In this document: piece after piece, positions 34,428 through 43,478 of the stretch | How the letters are laid out: each line of letters starts with the position of its first letter | Numbering within the stretch: the first letter of the stretch is position 1 | Source: Stenotrophomonas bentonitica | GTDB taxonomy: Bacteria > Pseudomonadota > Gammaproteobacteria > Xanthomonadales > Xanthomonadaceae | DNA: 64,000 nucleotides | Direction of reading: 5' to 3' | Assembly: GCF_002887735.1 (NCBI RefSeq) | Contig: NZ_PKQP01000001.1 | Span: 1 to 64,000, forward strand | Made by a program: the position numbers and the translations under genes | The notes under the pieces: model-generated | What the model saw: only the letters and a program-made list of their open reading frames with translations | What the model was told of the DNA's origin: nothing | Database searches by the model: none

Positions 34428-34686
34428 TTTACACCCCCCCTGCACAATCATTGCGCGTCATGCTGATCATAACGCCACTAGCCTTAAACTGTGCGTCTTC
34501 ACAGAGACAATGTACGTCTTCAGCTTGAGAGTCAACATGAGCAGGGTGCCGAGCGCATACGCTAACCATTTCTTAACACTTGCGTCGGCGTGGCTCTGCC
34601 TAGCGCTGAACCCTGCCTAGCCCACTAATTGAAGAAGGTCCTCGATGTCGGTCATGCAGCCCTTGAGCGCTACTCCTAGGGCCTCA

Positions 34687-35769
34687 TCACAGCCGTCGCG
34701 CAGGATGCGGCTTCTTAGGAAGACCTCCCGCCGCCGCCTCACACTCTCTTTCCCGACTCTTCTCGTTGAATCGCAGTTCTTTGTTCTGCGCTGCGGCGCC
34801 AGCCCTCGCGTTTGATCGATCCAGCCTCACCTCGACATCCTCGTCTGAGATCAGTTCACGCACGTGGTCCAGATTGACCCGGCGAACCAACAGATCAGCC
34901 ACCTCATCGTGTGCACTGAGCAATGCAGCGCATAGGGCCGCTTCGGGATAGGCAGTCTTATGCGCAAACTCCAACACCGACTTCACCACCTCGGCATGAC
35001 CGTTCTTGGCTGCAACGAATAAGGCCTCCTGCCCGAAGTCGCGCGGGGCAAAGCCGGTGCGGACAATAGCCCAAAGCAGAGTTCGGACCAACGGGGCGTG
35101 CCCCCTAGCAGCTGCAATGGTCAACCCTAGGCTGTACGTATCCTCTGGATCGGGAAGCCCGGCCCCGATCAGGAACTTGATAACGGCCTCATGGTTATGC
35201 TCTGCCGCAGCGTCGAATCCCCGCTGCGCGCATTGGATCTTGGACGAGAACGGCAGAAGGTGCCTGACCACCTCCAGATGACCTGCCCTACAAGCAGCGA
35301 TCAGTGCTCGACTGCCCCTAGCCTTAGCGTCCGAGAACAAAACCAGTTGGAAAACGACGTCGGCGTGGCCATGAAGCGAGGCCTCATATAGTGCTTGTGA
35401 GTCGCCCTCCAAAGGGCTGCAAGAGCGCATAAGCAGCTTGACCGTATCAACATACCCATGCCTGGCTGCGAGGACAAGCGCATCTCCGCTTTCGACGTTG
35501 CAGAACGGGCTTAGTCTTTCCGCCCACTCCGTCTTGCCTGCTTTAGCCGCCTCGTTCAATGGCTCGCTCTGCCAGGAGCCCGTCAGCAGTGGTAGGAGCT
35601 GCTCAATGACATTGTCACGATCCAGTCTGATCGCCAAGACGATGGCACTTCGAGCTGCCTCGTCTACATCTTTTTGCTTCTCGCAGAGAGATACGACGGT
35701 GGCTAAATCGCCCTCGTGGATGGCTCTCTTTAGTCCGCGATAGAACTTTTCTCTGGTCTTATTACTCAT
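34687..35769 (-). CDS. Ankyrin repeat protein
   Basis: A 360-residue protein built almost entirely of ankyrin-type repeats of 30-35 residues. Clear examples are ALVLAARHGYVDTVKLLMRS, ALYEASLHGHADVVFQLVLF, ALIAACRAGHLEVVRHLLPF, GFDAAAEHNHEAVIKFLIGAG, LTIAAARGHAPLVRTLLWA and ALFVAAKNGHAEVVKSVLEF, about nine repeats in all (30-300). The C-terminal 60 residues are charged and probably disordered. No signal peptide is present, so it acts in the cytoplasm or is secreted by a route that needs no classical signal. Related sequences are the protein at 31739-32401 and the fragment at 13369-13542. Such proteins usually act as binding scaffolds. Confidence 0.85.
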   Translation of the reverse strand: MSNKTREKFYRGLKRAIHEGDLATVVSLCEKQKDVDEAARSAIVLAIRLDRDNVIEQLLPLLTGSWQSEPLNEAAKAGKTEWAERLSPFCNVESGDALVLAARHGYVDTVKLLMRSCSPLEGDSQALYEASLHGHADVVFQLVLFSDAKARGSRALIAACRAGHLEVVRHLLPFSSKIQCAQRGFDAAAEHNHEAVIKFLIGAGLPDPEDTYSLGLTIAAARGHAPLVRTLLWAIVRTGFAPRDFGQEALFVAAKNGHAEVVKSVLEFAHKTAYPEAALCAALLSAHDEVADLLVRRVNLDHVRELISDEDVEVRLDRSNARAGAAAQNKELRFNEKSRERECEAAAGGLPKKPHPARRL

Positions 35770-35894
35770 CCTTTCAACGTATCGCCATAATTGACTTCGT
35801 CAAGACTCAAAGAGGATTAACCCTGCCAAGCATTCATACTTGACAGCTGCGCGCTTTACCTTAAACACGGAGAACTTCAACTTCCCAACTAATT

Positions 35895-36122
35895 ATGAAC
35901 ATCGAAGAATTCTGGAACAGTGCATACATCGCCGCACTCACTCGCTTGCCGGCAAGAGACGCCCGCCGAGAGGCAGATCTTGCGACCGAACTCTGCATCG
36001 AGCATTGGCGCTCGCATCGGCGGCATTGGGAACCGGCCTACGTGACGATGTGGAAAGACCAAGATGTCACCGAAGCCGTGCCAAACCGTCATCCTGGCAA
36101 AGCTCCTCCGGACAATTTGTAG
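35895..36122 (+). CDS. Small hypothetical protein
   Basis: 75 residues, MNIEEFWNSAYIAALTRLPARDARREADLATELCIEHWRSHRRHWEP..., one amphipathic helical unit rich in Arg, Glu, Trp and His. Similar short EFWNxAYxAALxRLP proteins turn up in phages and islands, to my recollection without known function. The upstream region is AT-rich with no clear ribosome site. It converges with the next gene, the stops being only a few bases apart. Confidence 0.55.
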   Translation: MNIEEFWNSAYIAALTRLPARDARREADLATELCIEHWRSHRRHWEPAYVTMWKDQDVTEAVPNRHPGKAPPDNL

Positions 36123-36128
36123 CACGCG

Positions 36129-36674
36129 TTACAGCTTGAATTGAGAACCCTTGTGGGCGAGCTTGACTTGCTGCTCTCGGTCCAGTCTCTTGGCCACTCC
36201 AACAGCATCTCCGAGGCCGGGATAGGCGCCAAGAATGGAGGTCCCGAAGCTGGGTATAACAACAAACTTGCAGCTTGGCAAATGCCACGTCGTACCGATC
36301 AATAGACTGATCCGCCTGACCAAAAAACCCGAAGTTTCCGACACGAATTCTGTTTCAGCGACCTCAACTGGATGGGGATCAAACTTTTCGGAGAAAGCGT
36401 CCCAGCTACTGACTAAAGTGGAATTACTACCCTCTGGCGAGGACTTTGCTTGATCGAGGCCTTGGAGGGTATCGCCAACCTTTTCTCGTGAATCCGCGTC
36501 AATACGATTTCCGTTGACATCAAGGAAAGCGAAGCCAACACCATCTCGCCCCGAAACCGTGGTCGTGGCCGTGGCCGTTAAGCGCATTACTGAGTATTTT
36601 GGCGGGAGAGAGGTGCTCGCCTCCCCCTGCGCGCCCAGCCTATCCAACTTTACGATCACAAGCTCGCTGCTCAT
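36129..36674 (-). CDS. Unrecognised beta-rich protein
   Basis: A 181-residue protein with an excellent ribosome site (AAGGAGGATGTA before the ATG). Predicted strands dominate: SELVIVKLDRLG, YSVMRLTATATTTVSGRDGVGFAFLDVNGN, ETEFVSETSGFLVRRISLLIGTTWHL, KFVVIPSFG. A polar, Ser/Asp-rich loop lies in the middle. There is no signal peptide, membrane segment or catalytic motif. I do not recognise the family. It is the gene immediately inside the integrase fragment at the tRNA-proximal end of the island. Confidence 0.65.
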   Translation of the reverse strand: MSSELVIVKLDRLGAQGEASTSLPPKYSVMRLTATATTTVSGRDGVGFAFLDVNGNRIDADSREKVGDTLQGLDQAKSSPEGSNSTLVSSWDAFSEKFDPHPVEVAETEFVSETSGFLVRRISLLIGTTWHLPSCKFVVIPSFGTSILGAYPGLGDAVGVAKRLDREQQVKLAHKGSQFKL

Positions 36675-36703
36675 TACATCCTCCTTGATACGCTCGTTTG
36701 GTT

Positions 36704-37023
36704 CTAGGTCAACACTGCCACAAGCAGTGGGTCTGCACCCAACATCACCCTCTCAATACGCGCCATCTCTTCCAGCAACCGCGCATCGTCCACCTTTGTA
36801 TAACGGCCGGTGACGTCCCGACTGTTGCGATGATTGAGAAGCCGCTTCACCACCGCATACGAAGCCACTTCCTCGGCCACTGTAGCAAAGGTTCGGCGTA
36901 GGTCGTGGGTCCGAAGCGCTTCGATCTCGCCAGCCTTTTTCAGGCCCTGCAAGATTGCCTTGCTATCGAGGAACAGTCCCTGCACAGCTAGGCTGCTTCG
37001 AACGTGAATCACCTCTAGCTCGG
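36704..37023 (-). pseudogene. C-terminal fragment of a tyrosine integrase
   Basis: The minus-strand frame ending at 36704 encodes the last part of a tyrosine recombinase catalytic domain: THDLRRTFATVAEEVASYAVVKRLLNHRNSRDVTGRYTKV, holding the HxxR pair, the following His and the nucleophile Tyr. The N-terminal core-binding domain and the first catalytic Arg are missing. It begins in a different frame right at the end of the intact integrase (stop at 37026) and is not its continuation. It is most simply a scar of an earlier element at the same tRNA site. Confidence 0.8.
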
Positions 37024-37025
37024 CA

Positions 37026-38486
37026 CTACGACCTGTTTTGCTTTCGCAAGCGCAACTCATAGGTCAACGCGGCCAAGCCTGGTGAGTGTTTCCCCATGCC
37101 GTTGAGCTTCTCTTTTGCGGTGAATGCGCGGCTGTAAGTGGCGTGGTGCTCATCGTCCAACTCATGACCCACGATCTGAGCGCGCAGCTCGGATGCCACA
37201 CCGAGTGTTTGAAGTTCTTGGATGAAGGTCTTTCGCAACGAGTGGAAGCCGCGTTTTGCCTTTGGCCAGTCCTTGCCAACCACCGACAGATGCCTGCTAA
37301 AGGCCTTCGTGATCCAGTTGCCTTGACCATTGAGCGCATCGCCCTTCGCCTGGGGAAACAAGCGCTTGTGCCCTGCCGCTTTGCGCGTTGCAACCCAGTC
37401 CATGAAGCCCAGCGCCAGGAAATCCGGATGCAGAGGAACGGTCCGAAGACTGACCTCCGTTTTGACTTTTTGGTTCTCGCCCTCGTCAGAAATTCGAATG
37501 CAAGGGAGCTTTCCTTCCAACACGATGTCTGCAATCAAGAGCTGCCCCACTTCCGACGCTCGTGCGCCTGTGTAGAGGCCAAGGAGCGACGCCCATCGAG
37601 CATTCTCAGAGAGCTTCTCGAAGTTGCTCGGCGAGAAGATCGTTTGGATCTGATCACGGTCGTACGCCTTGAAGCCAAGCTTGCGTCTGGCACGCTTCTC
37701 ACGCAGCGAATAGCTCACATGGCCTGTCGCGGGATTGTCACCCGTCGGGTAGTAACCGGACGCGATGGCCCAGTCGAAGAAGCCCGCTTTCCCACCGACA
37801 TAACTCTGCTTGTTCGTCAGTGTTGGCGTCGAGGCGCCATTGTCACGAAGATGTTGATACCAGCGCGCCAAATCGGGCCTCGTGACCGTGTGGAGCTTTG
37901 ACTTAGGCCCGAGGAACGCAACGAGCGACTCGACTGCGGCTTTCTTGATCGTATAAGTCTTAGACAAGGTTCGCGGCTTGATGCTCGCCAGCCACGCGTC
38001 GCGCGCCTTCTCCAACGAAATTGTCTCGCTGACCTGAGGACGCGGCTCGCGAACAGGCCTAGGCTCGGGATCGAGCATGCCGATCGCCGCCACTTCTGCG
38101 GCTGTGGCGAAGGTCTGCGCCTGGCGGAATAGACGGACATCGTCTTCGCTGTCGATCTGCCAGCGTTCCGTGATTGTGCCATCCGCCGCTTGCGTCCGAT
38201 GCAGCGTCAGATCGCGCCGATCTCCGCCGCCGCTTAGGCGGTCAACGAGGGCGTCCAAGTCTTTTTTACTAAGGCGGTCCACTCGCTGGTCCCTCAGCAG
38301 GTCGTAGGCGTGAGCATAGCCTGATGCCAAGACAATCGCGCGAAGCCTGGCAGATGCCATATTTGAGGTTCGAAGCGTTTGCTTGATGAGCTTACGGCCG
38401 ATGACGACTTGCAAATCGCTGGGCACGCGCTGACGAAAGGCATAGGTGCCTGAGGCGGTGCGGATCAGGTGATGGGGGATGCGCAT
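37026..38486 (-). CDS. Tyrosine-type island integrase next to tRNA-Ser
   Basis: A 486-residue site-specific recombinase. The N-terminal domain (about 5-75, RTASGTYAFRQRVPSDLQVVIGRKLIKQTLRT) is the usual arm-binding-like segment of island integrases. A core-binding domain covers about 155-260. The catalytic domain has Arg309 (YTGARASE), His415 and Arg418 (HSLRKTF), His441 (VGHEL) and Tyr451 (HATYSRAF), so all catalytic residues are present. The gene starts 87 bases from the 3' end of tRNA-Ser(UGA) and points away from it, the classic layout for an element integrated into the tRNA 3' end. It should be the enzyme that placed at least the right part of this island. Confidence 0.93.
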   Translation of the reverse strand: MRIPHHLIRTASGTYAFRQRVPSDLQVVIGRKLIKQTLRTSNMASARLRAIVLASGYAHAYDLLRDQRVDRLSKKDLDALVDRLSGGGDRRDLTLHRTQAADGTITERWQIDSEDDVRLFRQAQTFATAAEVAAIGMLDPEPRPVREPRPQVSETISLEKARDAWLASIKPRTLSKTYTIKKAAVESLVAFLGPKSKLHTVTRPDLARWYQHLRDNGASTPTLTNKQSYVGGKAGFFDWAIASGYYPTGDNPATGHVSYSLREKRARRKLGFKAYDRDQIQTIFSPSNFEKLSENARWASLLGLYTGARASEVGQLLIADIVLEGKLPCIRISDEGENQKVKTEVSLRTVPLHPDFLALGFMDWVATRKAAGHKRLFPQAKGDALNGQGNWITKAFSRHLSVVGKDWPKAKRGFHSLRKTFIQELQTLGVASELRAQIVGHELDDEHHATYSRAFTAKEKLNGMGKHSPGLAALTYELRLRKQNRS

Positions 38487-38572
38487 TCGGGAGATGTGTC
38501 CCGATCTGTGTCCCGCTGGCAGACCTGTATATTCGAAATAAGTTAAATAAAATCAATAACTTATATGGAAAT

Positions 38573-38600
38573 TGGCGGAGAGAGTGGGATTCGAACCCAC
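38573..38600 (-). other. Predicted island attachment site (tRNA-Ser 3' end)
   Basis: The T-arm and acceptor end of tRNA-Ser lie directly next to the integrase gene, and composition changes at this point. This matches integration at a tRNA 3' end, where one att repeat rebuilds the tRNA. I looked for a second copy of GGGATTCGAACC or TGGCGGAGAG in the window and found none, so the other end is presumably outside. Confidence 0.45.
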
Positions 38601-38662
38601 GGAAGGAATGACCCTTCGCCGGTTTTCAAGACCGGTGCCTTAAACCGCTCGGCCATCTCTCC
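38573..38662 (-). tRNA. tRNA-Ser (anticodon UGA)
   Basis: The minus strand from 38662 gives GGAGAGA at the 5' side pairing with TCTCTCC at the 3' end, followed by discriminator G and encoded CCA (38575-38573). The anticodon stem-loop is CCGGT-CTTGAAA-ACCGG, anticodon TGA, which reads UCN serine codons. A long variable arm (GAAGGGTCATTCCTTC) and the T-loop GGTTCGAATCC are present; the 90-base length fits a class II tRNA. It marks the border between the island and the GC-rich core. Confidence 0.97.
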
Positions 38663-38815
38663 GTATCGGCAGCGCTTCCGCGCCCCGCGTGCCCCGGTCA
38701 TTGCAACCCGGGCAACCGGCCAGGGATCACCCCGTCCGGCATGGCTCCCCGGCATGGGCCGGGGGTCGCATTCTCGCATTTCAGGTGGGATTTGCCCACC
38801 CGCCGGCTGTCGGGC

Positions 38816-39808
38816 TCAGCCCGCGTCCACCGCCAGGGCACCCAGCGCACTCGCCTTGATCTTCTCCTTGGCCCGCTCGCACGCGCCACCGCAATCCAGG
38901 CGCGAAGCCTCCAGCTGCGGCGGCAGGTGCTCGGCCAGGAAGTCGATGAACACGCGCACCGCCGGCAGCAGGCCGCGGCGGGAGGCAAAGACGGCGTGGC
39001 AGATACCCTGCGGCAGCGACCAGTCCGGCAGCACCACTTCCAGTTCGCCGTTGCGCACGGCGTCGGCGCAGACGGTTTCCGGCAGCATGGTGATGCCGAA
39101 CCCGTCCTTGACCATGCTCTGCAGCAGCGGGAAATCGAAACCCGCCACGCGCGGCTGCAGGTCCACGCGGCGTACCGCGCCTTCCGGGCCGTGCAGCTCC
39201 CAGCGCTGACGGGCTTCGTCTTCGCTGATGCTCAGGGTGACGTGGTTGGTCAGCTCGTCCGGGTCTTTCGGGCGGCCGGCGCGATCCAGGTACTTGGGGC
39301 TGGCCACCAGCAGTTCCTGCACCTGGCCAAAGCTGCGCATCACCAGGCTGCCATCGTCATCCAGGCGCGAGCGCACGCGCAGGGCGACGTCGTAGCCTTC
39401 GTTGATGATGTCCACGCGGCGGTTGCTGATATTCAGCTGCAGCCGCACCTTGGGGTACTGCGCCAGGAAGATCGGCAGCAGCTTGGGCAGCTGCATTTGC
39501 GCGAGCGAGACCGGCACGCTGGCGCGCACCAGACCGCGCGGCTCGGCGCTGAGGCGATCCACCACCTCTCGCGCGGCTTGAGCCTCGGCGAGCATGGTCT
39601 GCGCGTGGCGATGCACGCTGGTGCCGACGTCGGTCACCGCGAAGCGGCGCGTGGAGCGCTGCAGCAGGCGGACGCCCAAGTCGGTTTCCAGCTGGCTGAT
39701 ACGGCGGCTCAGGCGGGATTTGGGGATGCCCAGCGCGCGTTCTGCTGCGGCGAAGCCACCATGATCCACCACCATGGCGAAGTAGTAGAGGTCGTTGAGG
39801 TCTTGCAT
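38816..39808 (-). CDS. LysR-family transcriptional regulator
   Basis: 330 residues from ATG 39808; the much longer frame upstream is antisense to azoR. The winged helix-turn-helix (about 1-60) has DLNDLYYFAMVVDHGGFAAAERALGIPKSRLSRRISQLE. The effector domain (about 90-300) has SVPVSLAQMQLPKLLPIFLAQYPKVRLQL and RRVDIINEGYDVALRVR. The Cys-containing C-terminus (SRLDCGGACERAKEKI) might sense redox. It is divergent from azoR2 across about 125 bases and very likely controls it, like the quinone-responsive LysR proteins paired with azoreductases in Xanthomonas relatives. Confidence 0.93.
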   Translation of the reverse strand: MQDLNDLYYFAMVVDHGGFAAAERALGIPKSRLSRRISQLETDLGVRLLQRSTRRFAVTDVGTSVHRHAQTMLAEAQAAREVVDRLSAEPRGLVRASVPVSLAQMQLPKLLPIFLAQYPKVRLQLNISNRRVDIINEGYDVALRVRSRLDDDGSLVMRSFGQVQELLVASPKYLDRAGRPKDPDELTNHVTLSISEDEARQRWELHGPEGAVRRVDLQPRVAGFDFPLLQSMVKDGFGITMLPETVCADAVRNGELEVVLPDWSLPQGICHAVFASRRGLLPAVRVFIDFLAEHLPPQLEASRLDCGGACERAKEKIKASALGALAVDAG

Positions 39809-39934
39809 ACCGAAGTTCCAGATATAGAACAATACGTGGTATTCAACCACCTTTATTCCAAACAGGCAACAACCTAACCTGATCTCCGTCGGCGGCGCCT
39901 TGCCCCGCCCCTCCCCAGATAACAGGTGATTGCC

Positions 39935-40516
39935 ATGAAGCTTCTTCACATCGACGCCAGCGTGCTTGGCGACAACTCGGTTTCCCGCCAGCTCTCCGCC
40001 GCCGTGGTCCAGCAGTGGCGCGATCAGGTGCCGGGTCTGGAAGTGAGCTACCGCGACCTCGATGCCCAGCCGGTCCCGCACCTGCGCAGCTCGTCCCTGG
40101 CCCGGTCCGATCCGGCCGAAGTGGCTGACGCCGAGCAGGTGCTGGAGCAGTTCCTGGCCGCCGACGTGGTGGTCATCGGCTCCCCAATGTACAACTTCAG
40201 CGTCGCCTCCACCCTCAAGGCGTGGATCGACCGCCTGGCCGTGGCTGGGCGCACCTTCAAGTACACCGAGAATGGCCCGGTGGGCCTGGCCGGCGGCAAG
40301 CGCGTGATCGTGGCCAGCAGCCGCGGCGGCCTGCACACCGGCGCCCCGACCGACTTCCAGGACCCCTACCTGCGCCAGGTCTTCGCCTTCTTCGGCATCG
40401 ACAACGTCGAGTTCGTGCGGGCCGAGGGCATCGCCTATTCGCCTCAGCACCGCACCGATGCGATTGCCCAGGCCCTGGCCGCGCTGCCGCAGCCGGAAGA
40501 ACTCGCCGCAGCCTGA
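39935..40516 (+). CDS. azoR: FMN-dependent NADH-azoreductase (core copy)
   Basis: A 193-residue flavodoxin-fold quinone/azo reductase from ATG 39935 (AGGTGA upstream; an in-frame GTG at 39926 is less likely). LLHIDASVLGDNSVSRQLSAAVVQQW, VVVIGSPMYNFSVASTLKAWIDRL and VIVASSRGGLHTG match the AzoR family. It is closely similar to the island copy at 9354-9962, from which it differs mainly in the region after the first strand. High G+C at third codon positions marks it as core. A strong terminator follows. Confidence 0.94.
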   Translation: MKLLHIDASVLGDNSVSRQLSAAVVQQWRDQVPGLEVSYRDLDAQPVPHLRSSSLARSDPAEVADAEQVLEQFLAADVVVIGSPMYNFSVASTLKAWIDRLAVAGRTFKYTENGPVGLAGGKRVIVASSRGGLHTGAPTDFQDPYLRQVFAFFGIDNVEFVRAEGIAYSPQHRTDAIAQALAALPQPEELAAA

Positions 40517-40573
40517 GCCGCGCAGGACCCACACCGTTCCCTCCCCCTCGTCGTGACGGTGTGGGTGTGGCAG

Positions 40574-40602
40574 AGATGGCCCCTCCAGGGGCCATCTTTT
40601 TT
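40574..40602 (+). terminator. Intrinsic terminator after azoR
   Basis: AGATGGCCCC pairs with GGGGCCATCT (10 base pairs, four-base loop TCCA) and is followed by TTTTTT. It stands between convergent genes and may serve both. Confidence 0.9.
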
Positions 40603-40617
40603 GGACGCGGCTCGGCC

Positions 40618-41280
40618 TTACTGCAGTTCGCAGTCGCGCGTCATCGGTGATCCCAGGATCATGCCGTTGCCCGTGCAGGCCGCGAGCACAGTGTCGCCTT
40701 TGCCGAGCGCGCCGGCCTCTTCCCTGGAGAGGCCGGAGATCATCACCTGGTCGACGCTTCCGGCCTTCAGCTGCACCTGCGGCTTATCCATCAGATCCGT
40801 CTGGATGCTGGCAACTTCGCCGGTGATCAGCAGCCGCTTGCCTTTGTAGAGGACGTCGGCGGCGACCTCATTGGCCTCGTAGTCCCGATGGAGCTGGCGC
40901 GCGCTGATTTCGACAGGCACGACAGGCACGACAGGCGCGATGGTGATGTCCTGCTGGCGGCCCTTGCCCGCATTGGCCTGGGCATCGAGGGCCGGCTGAC
41001 CGATCGCGCTGACGGTACCGGCGAACACCACGACGCCCACGAGGTAGACCAGCGGGGAGGCGACGAGGGACAGCAGGAGCTGGGCGATGCCTTTGCCGGC
41101 GCCGCCCTTGGCCATCGCCACGACAGCCAGGATGAAGGCCACCAGATTGAGCGGCCAGCCGAGGATGAGCCCGAGCCCCGGAAACGGGATCAGGAAGCAC
41201 AGCCAGGCGATGCCCAGCATCAGCCATGCGGCGATGCCGGCGGGATTGGTGGATGGGAGGGGTGCAGCCGCTGTAGTCAC
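40618..41280 (-). CDS. Membrane protein with a C-terminal OB-fold (tRNA_anti-like) domain
   Basis: About 220 residues from GTG 41280 (AGGACGCACG ahead); ATG 41346 is an in-frame alternative. The N-terminal half has three hydrophobic helices: GIAAWLMLGIAWLCFLIPFPGLGL, LNLVAFILAVVAMAKGG and IAQLLLSLVASPLVYLVGVVVFAG. The C-terminal half (about 125-220, SARQLHRDYEANEVAADVLYKGKRLLITGEVASIQTD ... DTVLAACTGNGMILG) is the OB-fold tRNA_anti-like domain. The role of these membrane OB proteins is unknown; nucleic-acid binding is not implied. It stands alone, converging with azoR. Confidence 0.8.
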   Translation of the reverse strand: MTTAAAPLPSTNPAGIAAWLMLGIAWLCFLIPFPGLGLILGWPLNLVAFILAVVAMAKGGAGKGIAQLLLSLVASPLVYLVGVVVFAGTVSAIGQPALDAQANAGKGRQQDITIAPVVPVVPVEISARQLHRDYEANEVAADVLYKGKRLLITGEVASIQTDLMDKPQVQLKAGSVDQVMISGLSREEAGALGKGDTVLAACTGNGMILGSPMTRDCELQ

Positions 41281-41600
41281 CGTGCGTCCTGTGGAAGTAG
41301 ATGTCAGTGCCCAGCCTGTCCGCTGTGTGCCGCAGGAAATGGGCATCGATCACACCACCACGTGCGGGCCGTATGGGTCGCCTACCGGATGCTCATCCGC
41401 GAAGCCCCGTGCCTGCCGTCTCTGCGGCCTTCCACGCCGAGTGCCGCCCACTCGGCTATCAACCTCTCCCACATTTCATCACGGCGTTTTCTGAGCTGCC
41501 TCTCTTCCTCATTGGAAGCCGCATCGCTGACGCAATCAACGCTGCCCCGTCGCGGCGATGGCCGCTAAGCTGGGGGCTCTTTACACATGGCTGATTCCGC

Positions 41601-41960
41601 ATGGATTACCGCGTCATCCAGACCCACCGCAGCGAGTTCCCCCACCCGATCACCCTGCAGCCCGGCGATCCGCTGCAGGTCGGCGAGCGCTACCAGGGGC
41701 CCGAAGGCTGGGACAACTGGTATCTGTGCCAGACGCCGGGCCAGGCCGCCGGCTGGGTACCGGCGCAGGTGATCGGCCGCAACGCGCAGGGCGATGCGAT
41801 GGCGGCCGAGGCTTACTGCGCGCGCGAACTGGACGTGGATGTGGGTCAACACGTGCGCGGTGAGCGCGAGCTCAACAGCTGGGTCTGGTGCGAGCTGGTT
41901 GGCGGCACCACGTCCGGCTGGGTGCCGCTTGGCGTGTTGGCGCCGATGACGGACGGGTAG
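41601..41960 (+). CDS. SH3-like domain protein
   Basis: A 119-residue protein of two tandem SH3-like barrels. Repeat 1 is YRVIQTHRSEFPHPITLQPGDPLQVGERYQGPEGWDNWYLCQTPGQAAGWVPAQVI; repeat 2 is AEAYCARELDVDVGQHVRGERELNSWVWCELVGGTTSGWVPLGVL. The W-x-x-C and GWVP signatures recur in both. There is no signal peptide, so it is cytoplasmic and a ligand-binding role is inferred. The stop codon TAG lies inside the GTAG head of the REP element that follows. Confidence 0.85.
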   Translation: MDYRVIQTHRSEFPHPITLQPGDPLQVGERYQGPEGWDNWYLCQTPGQAAGWVPAQVIGRNAQGDAMAAEAYCARELDVDVGQHVRGERELNSWVWCELVGGTTSGWVPLGVLAPMTDG

Positions 41961-42025
41961 AGCCACCCCATGGGTGGCAGCAGGTGATGCATGACCGGTA
42001 CGGAAGCCACCCATGGGGTGGCTAC
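41957..42025. repeat. Inverted pair of GTAG-headed REP units
   Basis: The unit GTAG-AGCCACCCCATGGGTGGC starts at 41957, and an inverted copy, GCCACCCATGGGGTGGCTAC, ends at 42025. About 28 bases separate them. Each unit is itself a palindrome and together they form a long hairpin. GTAG-headed REPs are characteristic of Stenotrophomonas. The head of the first unit overlaps the stop codon of the SH3-like gene. Confidence 0.85.
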
Positions 42026-42036
42026 CGAAGCACCAA

Positions 42037-42066
42037 CAAAAAACCCGCCTTCCGGCGGGTTTTTTA
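42037..42066. terminator. Bidirectional terminator between SH3-like gene and serS
   Basis: AAAAAACCCGCC - TTCC - GGCGGGTTTTTT: a GC stem flanked by A- and T-runs, so it can end transcription in both directions between these convergent genes. Confidence 0.93.
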
Positions 42067-42085
42067 CACGCGTCACAGCACCGGA

Positions 42086-43399
<1,314 letters not shown>

Positions 43400-43478
43400 T
43401 TATCGCCTGTTATGCGTTTTTCTGCCGCCGGTTCATCCCGGGCGTGGCAGAATCGCGGTGATCCATACGGTATGCCCC

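Noticed and set aside
1..38572. Second attachment site for the tRNA-Ser island
   Set aside because: No second copy of the tRNA 3' end was found by eye, so no attL is annotated. A computed search could still find a short, degenerate copy.
38816..40534. A single 572-residue minus-strand protein
   Set aside because: Only the part from ATG 39808 is LysR-like; the upstream 240 codons are antisense to azoR.
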